From assembly GCA_024346935.1 (NCBI GenBank), contig AP024879.1, forward strand, positions 1,054,001 to 1,118,000: DNA of 64,000 bases, written 5' to 3'. Position 1 is the stretch's first letter, and each line of letters begins with the position of its first letter. Under the pieces are notes generated by a model that was given only the letters and a program-made list of their open reading frames with translations, did no database searches and was not told where the DNA came from. The stretch is from Vibrio inusitatus (GTDB lineage: Bacteria; Pseudomonadota; Gammaproteobacteria; Enterobacterales; Vibrionaceae). Below, piece by piece: positions 52,704 to 60,847 of this stretch. Both the position numbers and the translations under genes were made by a program.

Positions 52704-54110
52704 CTATACCTTATCAGCCTTACCCGCAGGACCGGCTAATTTAGCCAATAACTTGTCTATGACAAAAGGCTTCTGCTCTTTGTCTTCTGCTGTTTCTTTT
52801 CGACGAACGGCATCTCGAACCATCATGGCTCCTAGCCAGCGTGCAGGCTCTGGAGGAAAGTACCCTCTGGGACCCCCCGTTAGCGCACAAACTGCATAGT
52901 TGTTATTTTCACCAAGCACCATCGAAGATAAAATTTTCCCACCAATACGTGTCTGAGCTACACCATTGCCTGAATAGCCTAAGCCATAAAACACATTGCT
53001 TTGTTGCTTGATGTTGCCAAAGAACGGAAAGCCGGTCGTAGAGCGGTCAGAGCCTCCGGTCCAATTTGCTGTAATCTGCTCTTGTCCGATGGTAGGGAAA
53101 AGGGTATCAAATGAATGTTTTAATAAGCCCAAGTACTTTGATTGTTGGTTAAACATTGGCTCGACTTGGTTATTAAAGGAAAACTGATTCCCTCCTTTGC
53201 CTAGCATCAAACGTCCATCAACCGTATCTCGATAGTAATGTACAAAAATACGCGAATCGACCACCGTTGCACCGTTGGCTAACTTAGCCTGTTTCAGCTT
53301 TTCTGGGCTTGGCTTAGTGATCACCATATCGGATGAAACCACCACAATACTGTTCTTAAACGTCTTAAACTGCTCTACCATCCAAGCATTGAGGGCTAAT
53401 ACGACCTTCTTTGCTATGACTACGCCTTGCTTAGTGACAACCTTTGCCGGTGCACCATATTCCAATTTAGTCATCTCGGTGTTTTCATAAATTTCGACAC
53501 CAAGCTGCAGCGCGACTTTTCGCAACCCTCGGGCCAATAAAGCGGGTTGAACACTGCCCGCCGCTTCAGAAAAGTAGCCCTCTATGTGCTTATGAGAACC
53601 TGTATTCTCTTTTAACTCATCACTACTGGCTCTGCGCCAACTATTTACCCCAACAGCTTCCAATTTCTCTACTGTTGGACTCATCGAGCCTTTCTGTGCG
53701 GTGTTAGTGGCAGTGTAATAAGTGCCATGGCGACGAAGACCTGCATCAATATCGTGCTCTTTACAAAAGGCTTCAATCTCATAAATGACCTGCTCGGACT
53801 CTTGCACAAGAAACTTTGCTTGTTGCTCACCAAACAGTTTTACCATAGACGAGTATTTTGTTGCCCAAGTCAGCATGCAACCGCCATTCACACCGGATGC
53901 ACCCGATCCGCAAAAGCGTTTTTCTAATACAACTACTTTGGTTTCTGGCGATTTTTGTTTGAGCATAATCGCGGTCCATAGACCCGTATAACCACCGCCA
54001 ACAATACAGACATCAGCTTCGATATCATGTTGTAAAGGGCTAGGCTCTTCCCAATTTTCCTTTTGTTTGGCTTCTGCAATCCAATGACAAGGATGAGTTT
54101 TTTCACTCAT
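52704..54110 (-). CDS. FAD-dependent amine oxidoreductase (DAO family) of the AEP locus
   Basis: The 468-residue protein has an FAD-binding Rossmann motif CIVGGGYTGLWTA around residues 35-47 and VVVLEKRFCGSGASGVNGGCML around the typical flavin loop. A late GLGYSGNGVAQTRIGGKIL closes the FAD site. This is the DadA/GlpO/PuuB layout. Its presence beside phnR, phnTU, phnS, phnW and pbfA matches the FAD oxidases (PbfC/PbfD type) described as recurrent in AEP gene clusters. Those oxidise AEP or N-methylated AEP to phosphonoacetaldehyde. The exact substrate here is not readable. It is 550 bp from phnR across hairpin repeats, so separate transcription is possible. Confidence 0.85.
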   Translation of the reverse strand: MSEKTHPCHWIAEAKQKENWEEPSPLQHDIEADVCIVGGGYTGLWTAIMLKQKSPETKVVVLEKRFCGSGASGVNGGCMLTWATKYSSMVKLFGEQQAKFLVQESEQVIYEIEAFCKEHDIDAGLRRHGTYYTATNTAQKGSMSPTVEKLEAVGVNSWRRASSDELKENTGSHKHIEGYFSEAAGSVQPALLARGLRKVALQLGVEIYENTEMTKLEYGAPAKVVTKQGVVIAKKVVLALNAWMVEQFKTFKNSIVVVSSDMVITKPSPEKLKQAKLANGATVVDSRIFVHYYRDTVDGRLMLGKGGNQFSFNNQVEPMFNQQSKYLGLLKHSFDTLFPTIGQEQITANWTGGSDRSTTGFPFFGNIKQQSNVFYGLGYSGNGVAQTRIGGKILSSMVLGENNNYAVCALTGGPRGYFPPEPARWLGAMMVRDAVRRKETAEDKEQKPFVIDKLLAKLAGPAGKADKV

Positions 54111-54233
54111 GACACACCTGCTTTTGAGTTATTTTTGTACAATACGCCGAATTTTAGGCGTGAGAATTTAACCCAGAGCTTTTGTCTGGGTTGTGTAAAA
54201 AGTTAAATGATAAAAATGTGGTTATTCGAACCA

Positions 54234-54616
54234 CGTCATCCTGACGAAAGTCAGGACCTTAGTGAGCACTTAGCTAGATTGGACAATGGCTAACTTCGGT
54301 TCTCTCTAAGATCCTGGATAACTGCTTTGCAGCTTCCAGGATGACGATGGAGGTAATGGAGTGCGAGTGGAGAGACAACGTTATCGATCCCTCTCCACTC
54401 GCATCAAACCTCGCCTGAACTACCGAGTTCACATCATTCGAATAAAACTTCATCCAAACCACCGTGTCTGCATCATTCGAACAAAACCTCACCTGTACCA
54501 CTGCCTCATCCTGACGAAAGTCAGGATCTTAGTGAGCACTTAGTTAAATTAAGTAATGGCCAAGTTCAGCACTCTCTAAGATCCTGGATATCTGCTTTGC
54601 ATCTTCCAGGATGACG
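54234..54616. repeat. Two GTCAT/ATGAC double-hairpin elements with spacer
   Basis: Copies lie at 54234-54346 and 54505-54616. Each starts with hairpin CCTGACGAAAGTCAGG, contains CTTAGTGAGCACTTAG, and ends with hairpin CCTGGAT...TTCCAGG and ATGACG. The second hairpin is the reverse complement of the first hairpin of the 60334-60829 repeats. The spacer holds a perfect inverted repeat (54362-54403) and about 40-bp imperfect repeats containing CATCATTCGAA. No gene was seen in this gap between phnR and the oxidoreductase gene. Confidence 0.9.
54362..54403. repeat. Perfect 13-bp inverted repeat
   Basis: TGCGAGTGGAGAG at 54362-54374 pairs exactly with its reverse complement at 54391-54403 around a 16-base loop. 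It differs in sequence from the surrounding GTCAT/ATGAC elements. There is no T-run on either side. Confidence 0.8.
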
Positions 54617-54657
54617 ATGTAGTCATGGCTAGCGAACTTCACCACCTAGCAACTAAC

Positions 54658-55362
54658 TCACCGCTCCAACTTAGCAAACGACTCGATACAAATTGCATCA
54701 TGACGCCAGCATTCGATATCACAGTCAACAAGGTTACCGTGTTGGTCGTAGTTCAAGCGCTCTACCATCATTGCGGGACTGCCTGACGTGGCGCGAAGCG
54801 CGGTTGCTGTTTGCCCTAGCAATGAGGTGGTGCTAACACGATAGCGGGTCTCTAAGTACTCAATGCCGAAGTGCTCTTTGTAAAGTTCGGTGAGTGATTG
54901 AGACAAATCATGATCAAGAAGATTTGGCACTATTTCAGGCCGAATATAGTTAATCACATACACCACAGGTCTATCTTCAAGGTAACGAACACGCTCTACC
55001 TGAATGACATCTGAAAACGGTGGCAAATCAAGCAACTCAGAAGCCTGCTTAGTCGCCATCACGTTCTTAGACAACGCCAGTTCTGTTCTTGGTATACGAT
55101 TTTGCTGTAACGCCATGTTATTAAAGTTAAGAGTTCGGGTTGGGTCATAGCGCAATGGCGCAGGAGAAATAAACCAACCACGGCGATCTTCTCGATAAAT
55201 CTTCCCTTCGGCTTCAAGCAATGACAGTGCTTCTCGTAAAGTGACTCGCGTGGTATCAAACGATTCAGCTAATTTGCGCTCAGAAGGCAGTTTTTGTCTT
55301 GCGCTCAGTAAGCCTGACTCAATTTGTTCAACGATAACGTCTTTAATTTTTACGTACTGCAC
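54658..55362 (-). CDS. phnR: GntR/HutC-family regulator of phosphonate use
   Basis: The 234-residue protein has an N-terminal GntR winged helix (residues about 1-68: KLPSERKLAESFDTTRVTLREAL is the DNA-recognition region) and a C-terminal UTRA ligand-binding domain (about 90-230). Examples from the latter are VIQVERVRYLEDRPVVYVINYI and DCDIECWRHDAI. It lies 28 bases after the fused permease gene, so phnT-permease-phnR form one operon. HutC-type regulators bind GT-N-TA-N-AC palindromes; such a site lies just before phnT. AEP or phosphonoacetaldehyde is the likely inducer (inference). Confidence 0.93.
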   Translation of the reverse strand: MQYVKIKDVIVEQIESGLLSARQKLPSERKLAESFDTTRVTLREALSLLEAEGKIYREDRRGWFISPAPLRYDPTRTLNFNNMALQQNRIPRTELALSKNVMATKQASELLDLPPFSDVIQVERVRYLEDRPVVYVINYIRPEIVPNLLDHDLSQSLTELYKEHFGIEYLETRYRVSTTSLLGQTATALRATSGSPAMMVERLNYDQHGNLVDCDIECWRHDAICIESFAKLER

Positions 55363-55389
55363 GGAGTTTCCTTTTCGTTCGTTACAAGC

Positions 55390-57126
55390 TTATCGCTTAC
55401 GCCAGGCTTGAGTTTTCTTTCCTAGCACTTTGTCTAGTACGACATGCACCAGTTTAGCGGTTGCTGCCGAAATCATGATCATCACGGCCATTGCTGCGGC
55501 TGCGCCTGTTTGCCCAGTATCATCCATATTCAACACCGAAACAGAAGCAGGAATAGTATTCGTAGAATACAAGAATACTACTGCAGAGGTCGTGGTTAAA
55601 GCATTGATAAATAGGTATGTTGCAATATCGAGGATAGCAGGTAGGCAGACAGGTAGCGTCACCTTAAAGAACAGCTTGTATTGGGGTAATTTCACCGATG
55701 CCGCTGTAGACTCTATTTCGGCAGGTATCTGCTTAAGTGAAGTAACAGCCGTCATGTGTCCAACAGTGTAGTAATGCACCACTGTATTCACCACCAAGAA
55801 TGCCATAGTGCCATACATAACATTTAACGGGTTATTTGCATCATTGAAATAAAAGATATAACCCAAGCCAAGTACCATCCCCGGCACCGCCATTGGTACC
55901 ACACTTAGCATCTGCATAGCTTGACGCAACGGAGCAAACGCTCGCCCCTTCTCAATACAGTACGCACCGATAAAGATAATCACTGTACCAATTAATGCGG
56001 TCCAACCGGCTAGGGTCAATGAGTTAAAGTAAGGGCTCCATCCGTAAGTACTTAGCTCACTAAAGTTATAGTTATTTAGGGTCAGCGCTTTATTCCAAGG
56101 CCAGAATGTGACAAATGAACCGTACACTGCCATGCCCAAAACACCCAACACTGCGATACAAATTACAATGCAGTAAACAAGGCAGGCATTATCACGAAGC
56201 TTGTTTGGTGTTGGTTCATACGCAACCGAGCGAGTATCGAATAGACTTTTTTGTTTCTTTTGTACCCAACGATCCACAGCAAATGCAAGCAGCGCAGGCA
56301 ACAATAGTAAAATACTGGTCACCGCACCCATCGCAAAGTTCTGTTGTCCTACTACTTGCTTAAATATGTCGGTAGCCAAAACGTTGTAGCTACCGCCAAT
56401 GACCTTAGGAACACCAAAGTCACATACCACTAAGGTAAAAACTACAATTAGGGTGCTGATAAGGCCGTACTTTGCAGCAGGGAGAGTCACCATGAAAAAT
56501 GTCTTTAGTGGTGATGTTTTAAGAGCTCTCGCCGCTTCATAAAGCCTTGCATCAGAAGTGCGAAGTGAGGTAGTCAAAATCATCAACGCATGAGGGAAGG
56601 TCCAAAACACCAGTCCCATAGTGATACCAATCAAACCATAAACTGACTGACCTCCAAGCCAATCCTTAAGCACGCCTTGATTGCCAAACAAGAAGATCAA
56701 ACTGATAGCGGGCAGTAGCGATGGCGCTAATATTGGGGCCATGCCCAACACCTGAAATAGCGTCTTAAATGGCATACATGATCGTGTCAACGCAAAGGCG
56801 TAACCAAACGCCAGCACACCCACAATCACCATGACCAAAAAACCAACGGTTAATGTGTTAGTCAGGGAATACCACAGACTTGGTGATGAGAAGTAAGTGA
56901 TAAAGTTCTCAAGGCCTACAAACTCACCACTAGAGTTCTGTACACTCTTGGTCAGCATCGCCCACAGTGGCATCAAGATGAACACCAACATGAAGAGCGA
57001 TAGGACACCCAAAATCCCCAACAACATAAGGTTGTCACGACTCAGTTTCTTGGTCCAAAACGTCCAAATATTGGCACTAGGCACCTTTGTCGGTACAGGA
57101 TTATGATCCATTGCACTTGTACTCAT
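55390..57126 (-). CDS. phnU: AEP ABC transporter permease, fused double-domain type
   Basis: The 578-residue protein contains two binding-protein-dependent permease domains in one chain, about 12 transmembrane helices in all. Each half has an EAA-like loop that contacts the ATPase: YEAARALKTSPLKTFFMVTLP around residue 200, and STAASVKLPQYKLFFKVTLP around residue 485. This matches the two-domain AEP permease (PhnU2-like) of vibrios and replaces separate PhnU and PhnV subunits. It starts two bases after the phnT stop codon. Substrate assignment rests on the phn context. Confidence 0.92.
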   Translation of the reverse strand: MSTSAMDHNPVPTKVPSANIWTFWTKKLSRDNLMLLGILGVLSLFMLVFILMPLWAMLTKSVQNSSGEFVGLENFITYFSSPSLWYSLTNTLTVGFLVMVIVGVLAFGYAFALTRSCMPFKTLFQVLGMAPILAPSLLPAISLIFLFGNQGVLKDWLGGQSVYGLIGITMGLVFWTFPHALMILTTSLRTSDARLYEAARALKTSPLKTFFMVTLPAAKYGLISTLIVVFTLVVCDFGVPKVIGGSYNVLATDIFKQVVGQQNFAMGAVTSILLLLPALLAFAVDRWVQKKQKSLFDTRSVAYEPTPNKLRDNACLVYCIVICIAVLGVLGMAVYGSFVTFWPWNKALTLNNYNFSELSTYGWSPYFNSLTLAGWTALIGTVIIFIGAYCIEKGRAFAPLRQAMQMLSVVPMAVPGMVLGLGYIFYFNDANNPLNVMYGTMAFLVVNTVVHYYTVGHMTAVTSLKQIPAEIESTAASVKLPQYKLFFKVTLPVCLPAILDIATYLFINALTTTSAVVFLYSTNTIPASVSVLNMDDTGQTGAAAAMAVMIMISAATAKLVHVVLDKVLGKKTQAWRKR

Positions 57127-57128
57127 GA

Positions 57129-58250
57129 CTAGGCTGCCTCTTGCACGGTTTTGTTAGCGAGTGGGTAGGCATGCATATGCTTAGTGACAAACTCAAGATA
57201 GCGTATTTCATGAACCTTTAAATTCAGTTTTCTCGCTTCCCTAACTGGTACATCAACACCAATCAGTGGTAACTCAGGATGGCCATAGATACGGCAATCC
57301 ACACGCATATAAGCTCCTTGGAATTCCAGCATTTCAATCATTACTGTGAGTGAGTTATGGTTGGATTCACTAAAAAACAGACTTTCTGGTCTTAAGGCCA
57401 ATTCAAACTTGTCGCCCAGAGCTTCAGCAACCACTTTGTTTTGCATGAACTTGGCACACTCAACATCGATCAAATGATCATGCACCACCACTTGAGTGTC
57501 ACTCACTTTTTTCGCTTCCAAAAAGTTCATGCTACCCACGAATTCAGCAACAAAGCGAGTGACTGGTTTCTCATAGATCTCTTGCGGTGTACCCACCTGT
57601 TCAATCACCCCGTGATTCATGACCACAATACGATCAGCCATAGAAAGGGCTTCTTCCTGATCGTGAGTCACCATAATGGTCGTGATACCCAACTTACGTT
57701 GCAAGAGACAGATTTCCTCACGAAGGTGAGTACGTACTTTCGCATCCAGCGCTGACAGCGGTTCATCTAATAGCAATAACCCCGGAGACAGAGCAAGTGC
57801 ACGCGCTAAGGCAATACGCTGCTGCTGACCGCCAGATAACTGACTAGGGTATTTGTTACCTGAAGTGGGCAGGCCAATGGTGTCTAACCATTGATTCACC
57901 GTTTCTTCAGCCTCAGATTTACTAGAACCTTGATTGCGCAGACCGATCGCAATGTTGTCTGAAACGGTCAGATTGGGGAACAGTGCATAGGACTGGAACA
58001 CGATCCCAAAGTCACGCTTTTCAGGTGGCAAGAATGTAATATCTTGATCTGCTTGTTCAATCTGACCGTAAGTTGGCAAGTCTAAACCTGCGATTGCGCG
58101 CAGTAAGGTTGTTTTTCCACAGCCAGAAGGACCAAGGAAGCAAACAAACTCACCCTTGTTAATGCTCAATGAAATGTCTTTAAGTGCAGTGAATTGACCG
58201 AATTGCTTCACTACATTATTAATCTGTAAATAGGTTTGATTGGTATCCAT
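57129..58250 (-). CDS. phnT: AEP ABC transporter ATP-binding protein
   Basis: The 373-residue ATPase has Walker A GPSGCGKTTLL around residues 36-46, a Q-loop, signature LSGGQQQRIALARALAL, Walker B LLLLDEPLSALD, switch VTHDQEEAL and a C-terminal TOBE-type domain of about 130 residues. All catalytic residues are intact, unlike in the secretion ABC pair. The frame also opens at a TTG at 58262, but the ATG at 58250 is preceded by GGAGGG at proper spacing and was preferred. It is the first gene of the phnT-permease-phnR operon, with an operator-like palindrome 14 bases upstream. Confidence 0.95.
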   Translation of the reverse strand: MDTNQTYLQINNVVKQFGQFTALKDISLSINKGEFVCFLGPSGCGKTTLLRAIAGLDLPTYGQIEQADQDITFLPPEKRDFGIVFQSYALFPNLTVSDNIAIGLRNQGSSKSEAEETVNQWLDTIGLPTSGNKYPSQLSGGQQQRIALARALALSPGLLLLDEPLSALDAKVRTHLREEICLLQRKLGITTIMVTHDQEEALSMADRIVVMNHGVIEQVGTPQEIYEKPVTRFVAEFVGSMNFLEAKKVSDTQVVVHDHLIDVECAKFMQNKVVAEALGDKFELALRPESLFFSESNHNSLTVMIEMLEFQGAYMRVDCRIYGHPELPLIGVDVPVREARKLNLKVHEIRYLEFVTKHMHAYPLANKTVQEAA

Positions 58251-58263
58251 AACACCCTCCAAA

Positions 58264-58275
58264 TGGTATATACCA
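58264..58275. promoter_or_regulatory. Perfect palindrome TGGTATATACCA before phnT, likely PhnR operator
   Basis: The 12-base sequence TGGTATATACCA is its own reverse complement and contains GTATATAC. That fits exactly the GT-N-TA-N-AC form bound by HutC-subfamily GntR regulators such as PhnR, which this operon encodes. It lies 14 bases upstream of the phnT ATG, where a bound repressor would block transcription. Similar palindromes precede phnS and phnW. Confidence 0.7.
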
Positions 58276-58380
58276 ACTTTAGATTTATTGCATGACAGCC
58301 AGATTACACTTAGGTAGACAAATTATGACAATTTCGATAGTCCGGTATGAACGGAAAATAGGGTGCTGGATGTTTGGTTC

Positions 58381-58750
58381 TAGGTCGACATTGTAAAAAC
58401 ATAGGCTAATCAAACCGTCGCCCCCGAGTGCTCCTATCGGGGACCTTTTCAATCGAACTGCATAAACACAGATGCCCGATAGAAGCACTCGGGCATGACC
58501 AGGGACCTTAAGCTCGGCCGCACTCATGGGATGCACTGATAGTTGATGGCTCGATTTTCATAAACGAATTTGGTTAGCTCTGGGCACAGGGCCATAGGTA
58601 GACATTGAAAAAATACACCAAACAAGCTGTCGTCCCCGAGTGCTCCTATCGGGGACCTCTTCAATCGAACTGCATAAACACAGATGCCCGATAAAAGCAC
58701 TCGTGCATGACCAAGGCTCTTAAGCTCAGCTGTACTCAAGGGACACATTG
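58381..58750. repeat. Two ~212-bp repeats with GTCGC/ATGAC double hairpins
   Basis: Copies with cores 58417-58499 and 58629-58711 are 212 bp apart and share flanks. Each has hairpin CCCCGAGTGCTCCTATCGGGG, or a variant, at one end and CCCGAT...CACTCGGGC then ATGAC at the other. The first hairpin is nearly the reverse complement of the second hairpin in the 1154-2073 array. The open frames crossing this region are repeat artefacts. The gap lies between the divergent phnT operon and the His-rich mini-protein. Confidence 0.9.
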
Positions 58751-58752
58751 CC

Positions 58753-58780
58753 AGCGGCTAGCGGCTAGCGGCTAGCGGCT
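58753..58780. repeat. Four perfect copies of the heptamer AGCGGCT
   Basis: AGCGGCT is repeated four times without error. It lies about 110 bp upstream of the His-rich mini-protein gene and about 40 bp after the second 212-bp repeat. A seven-base unit can slip during replication and change promoter spacing. Confidence 0.9.
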
Positions 58781-58891
58781 AGATTCTCAAATATATGCAC
58801 GTAATGCATAGATTAATCCACTTTTTATCATTTGCTTCATGCGTGCTCTATCCTTAGTATTCGCGCCTTCAATTTCGAACAACCTTTACCT

Positions 58892-59080
58892 ATGTTCTCA
58901 CAATCTTTGACCGCACAATTAATACGCTGGGCTCTTGCGCTTAGCGTCAGTTTGCTAGCGGTACATAACTGCCAACCCATGCTAGATGTGCTCGCAGAGC
59001 AAGCTATGGCTGCAGGTTGCCACCAGCATGATTCTATAGAAAGTCACATGCACGCTGAACATCATCAACACCATCACTAG
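58892..59080 (+). CDS. His-rich small membrane or exported protein
   Basis: The 62-residue frame has a hydrophobic segment at about residues 10-27 (IRWALALSVSLLAVH) that could be a signal anchor. It then has NCQPML, a second Cys in AAGCHQHDS, and a C-terminal tail with about ten His (HMHAEHHQHHH). Its stop is nine bases before the ATG of the MFS gene, and the ribosome site of that gene overlaps it, so the two are an operon. The frame also opens upstream at 58832, but the ATG at 58892 gives the cleaner N-terminus. A metal-binding role is likely from composition only. No family was recognised. Confidence 0.6.
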   Translation: MFSQSLTAQLIRWALALSVSLLAVHNCQPMLDVLAEQAMAAGCHQHDSIESHMHAEHHQHHH

Positions 59081-59089
59081 GAGCCACAC

Positions 59090-60310
59090 ATGAGCATTTT
59101 TCGTTTCCCACCTATCGTGTGGATAGGGATTGGTATATTGATCATCAGTCTCGGTATCAGACAGTCGTTTGGTATCTTCATGATGCCAATCTCAGACTAT
59201 TTTGATACCGGCCGTGAATTTTTCAGCCTAGCTATCGCACTGCAAAATCTGCTTTTTGGAATGTTCCAACCTTTTGTTGGTATGGCCGCTGATAAATGGG
59301 GGGCTAAACGCATTATTGTCATGGGTGCTTTGGCCTACGGCTTAGGCCTATTTTTGACCTCAATTACGACGTCTACAGCCGTGGTGTACTTATCATTAGG
59401 TGCATTAGTTGGGCTTGGGTTGAGTGCGACTAGCTATGTGATCATTTTGGGAGTAGTCGCGAAAGTGGTTCCTGCACAACATGCCGCGAAAGCATTTGGT
59501 TTGACTACCGCTGCAGGGTCTTTTGGTATGTTTGCCATGATTCCAGGTGCACAGGCTATGCTTGCTAACTTCGGTTGGCAGGGTGCAATGCAGGGGTTTG
59601 CCATGCTATGTACTTTAATTATTGCCTTTGTTGTCTTTATGAAAAGCAACAAGAAAGCTAAAGTCACCAACGCTCAAGAACCGAAACATCATGATGACAT
59701 CACTCTAAAAGAGGCGCTAAAAGAGGCATTCTCACACAAGGGATATTGGCTAATTCACCTAGGTTTCTTTGTGTGTGGTTTTCACGTGATGTTTATCGCG
59801 ACTCACTTGCCAAGCTACCTAGCAGATAAAAACCTGCCGGCAACTAGCGCGGCTATGGCTCTCGCTTATGTTGGTATATTCAACATCTTTGGCTCATATT
59901 TTTGGGGCATGATGGCGGATAAATTCGATAAACGACACATTAGCTTCGTTCTATATCTGCTTCGCGCAGCCATCATTGCTGCGTTTGTGACACTGCCCAT
60001 TACCGAGTTCAGCGCGACGATATTTGGAGGTGCGATTGGCTTCGTTTGGCTAGGAACCGTGCCTTTAACTTCAGGTTTAGTACGTCAGATTTTCGGTCCG
60101 CAGTACATGTCGACACTTTATGGGTTAGTATTCTTTAGTCATCAAATCGGCAGTTTCTTGGGTGCTTGGGTTGGCGGTAGCATTTATGATCACTACGGTT
60201 CATACGAACCCATCTGGTGGTCTACCGTTGCCTTGGCTCTGCTAGCTGCAATTGTACACTTACCGATCAATGCAACGCCTATTGATCGCAGGGTTACGGT
60301 GGAGAATTGA
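59090..60310 (+). CDS. Major facilitator superfamily transporter
   Basis: The 406-residue protein has about 12 transmembrane helices. The MFS loop motif after helix 2 reads GMAADKWGAKRIIVMG (about residues 63-78), and a parallel motif after helix 8 reads GMMADKFDKRHI. The N-terminal IGIGILIISLGIRQSFGIFM resembles the oxalate/formate or monocarboxylate-like MFS group. It follows the His-rich mini-protein with coupled translation. It sits inside the phn locus but has no feature tying it to phosphonates. Substrate unknown. The operon mate hints at metal or metal-complex transport, a weak inference. Confidence 0.88.
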   Translation: MSIFRFPPIVWIGIGILIISLGIRQSFGIFMMPISDYFDTGREFFSLAIALQNLLFGMFQPFVGMAADKWGAKRIIVMGALAYGLGLFLTSITTSTAVVYLSLGALVGLGLSATSYVIILGVVAKVVPAQHAAKAFGLTTAAGSFGMFAMIPGAQAMLANFGWQGAMQGFAMLCTLIIAFVVFMKSNKKAKVTNAQEPKHHDDITLKEALKEAFSHKGYWLIHLGFFVCGFHVMFIATHLPSYLADKNLPATSAAMALAYVGIFNIFGSYFWGMMADKFDKRHISFVLYLLRAAIIAAFVTLPITEFSATIFGGAIGFVWLGTVPLTSGLVRQIFGPQYMSTLYGLVFFSHQIGSFLGAWVGGSIYDHYGSYEPIWWSTVALALLAAIVHLPINATPIDRRVTVEN

Positions 60311-60333
60311 GATAGGTTAAACATGTGCACTGC

Positions 60334-60829
60334 GTCATCTTGGAAATTGCAAAGCAACTATCCAGGGCCTTAGAGAGTGAAAGTTCAAACTCTATGCGCC
60401 CTAAGAACCTGATTTTCATCAGGATGACGGGGTGGTAAATACAAAGTTCATAACCACGTCATCCTGGAAGTTGCAAAGCAACTATCCAGGACCTTAGTGA
60501 GTACAAATTCAAACCATGTGCATCCTAAGAACCTGATTTTCATCAGGATGACGGGGTGGTAAATACAAAGTTCATAACCACGTCATCCTGGAAGTTGCAA
60601 AGAAACTATCTAGGACCTTAGTGAGTGCAAATTCAATCTATGTGCACCCTAAGGTCCTGATTTTCATCAGGATGACGAGGTGGTAAATACAAAGTTCATC
60701 GCCACGTCATCCTGGAAGTTGCAAAGCAACTATCCAGGATCTTAGTGAGTGCAAATTCAAACTCTGTGCACCCTAAGATCCTGATTTTCATCAGGATGAC
60801 GGGGTGGCAAATACAAGGTTCACCCCGAC
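60334..60829. repeat. Four tandem 124-bp double-hairpin repeats
   Basis: Copies start at 60334, 60458, 60582 and 60706, with an exact period of 124 bp. Each begins GTCATC, with hairpin CCTGGAAGTTGC...ACTATCCAGG (the loop side reads AAAGCA). It then contains CTTAGTGAG, and ends with hairpin CCTGATTTTCATCAGG and ATGACG. The array fills the convergent gap between the MFS gene and phnS and could act as a transcription barrier. No gene was seen in it. Confidence 0.95.
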
Positions 60830-60847
60830 GTCACCGAAAAGCACGAA

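Noticed and set aside
54274..54543. Short open frames on both strands between phnR and the oxidoreductase gene
   Set aside because: Low-complexity frames across repeat elements and the 13-bp dyad; no ribosome site.
58285..58748. Two similar open frames of 74-83 residues on the minus strand
   Set aside because: They arise from the duplicated 212-bp non-coding repeat and share its hairpins.
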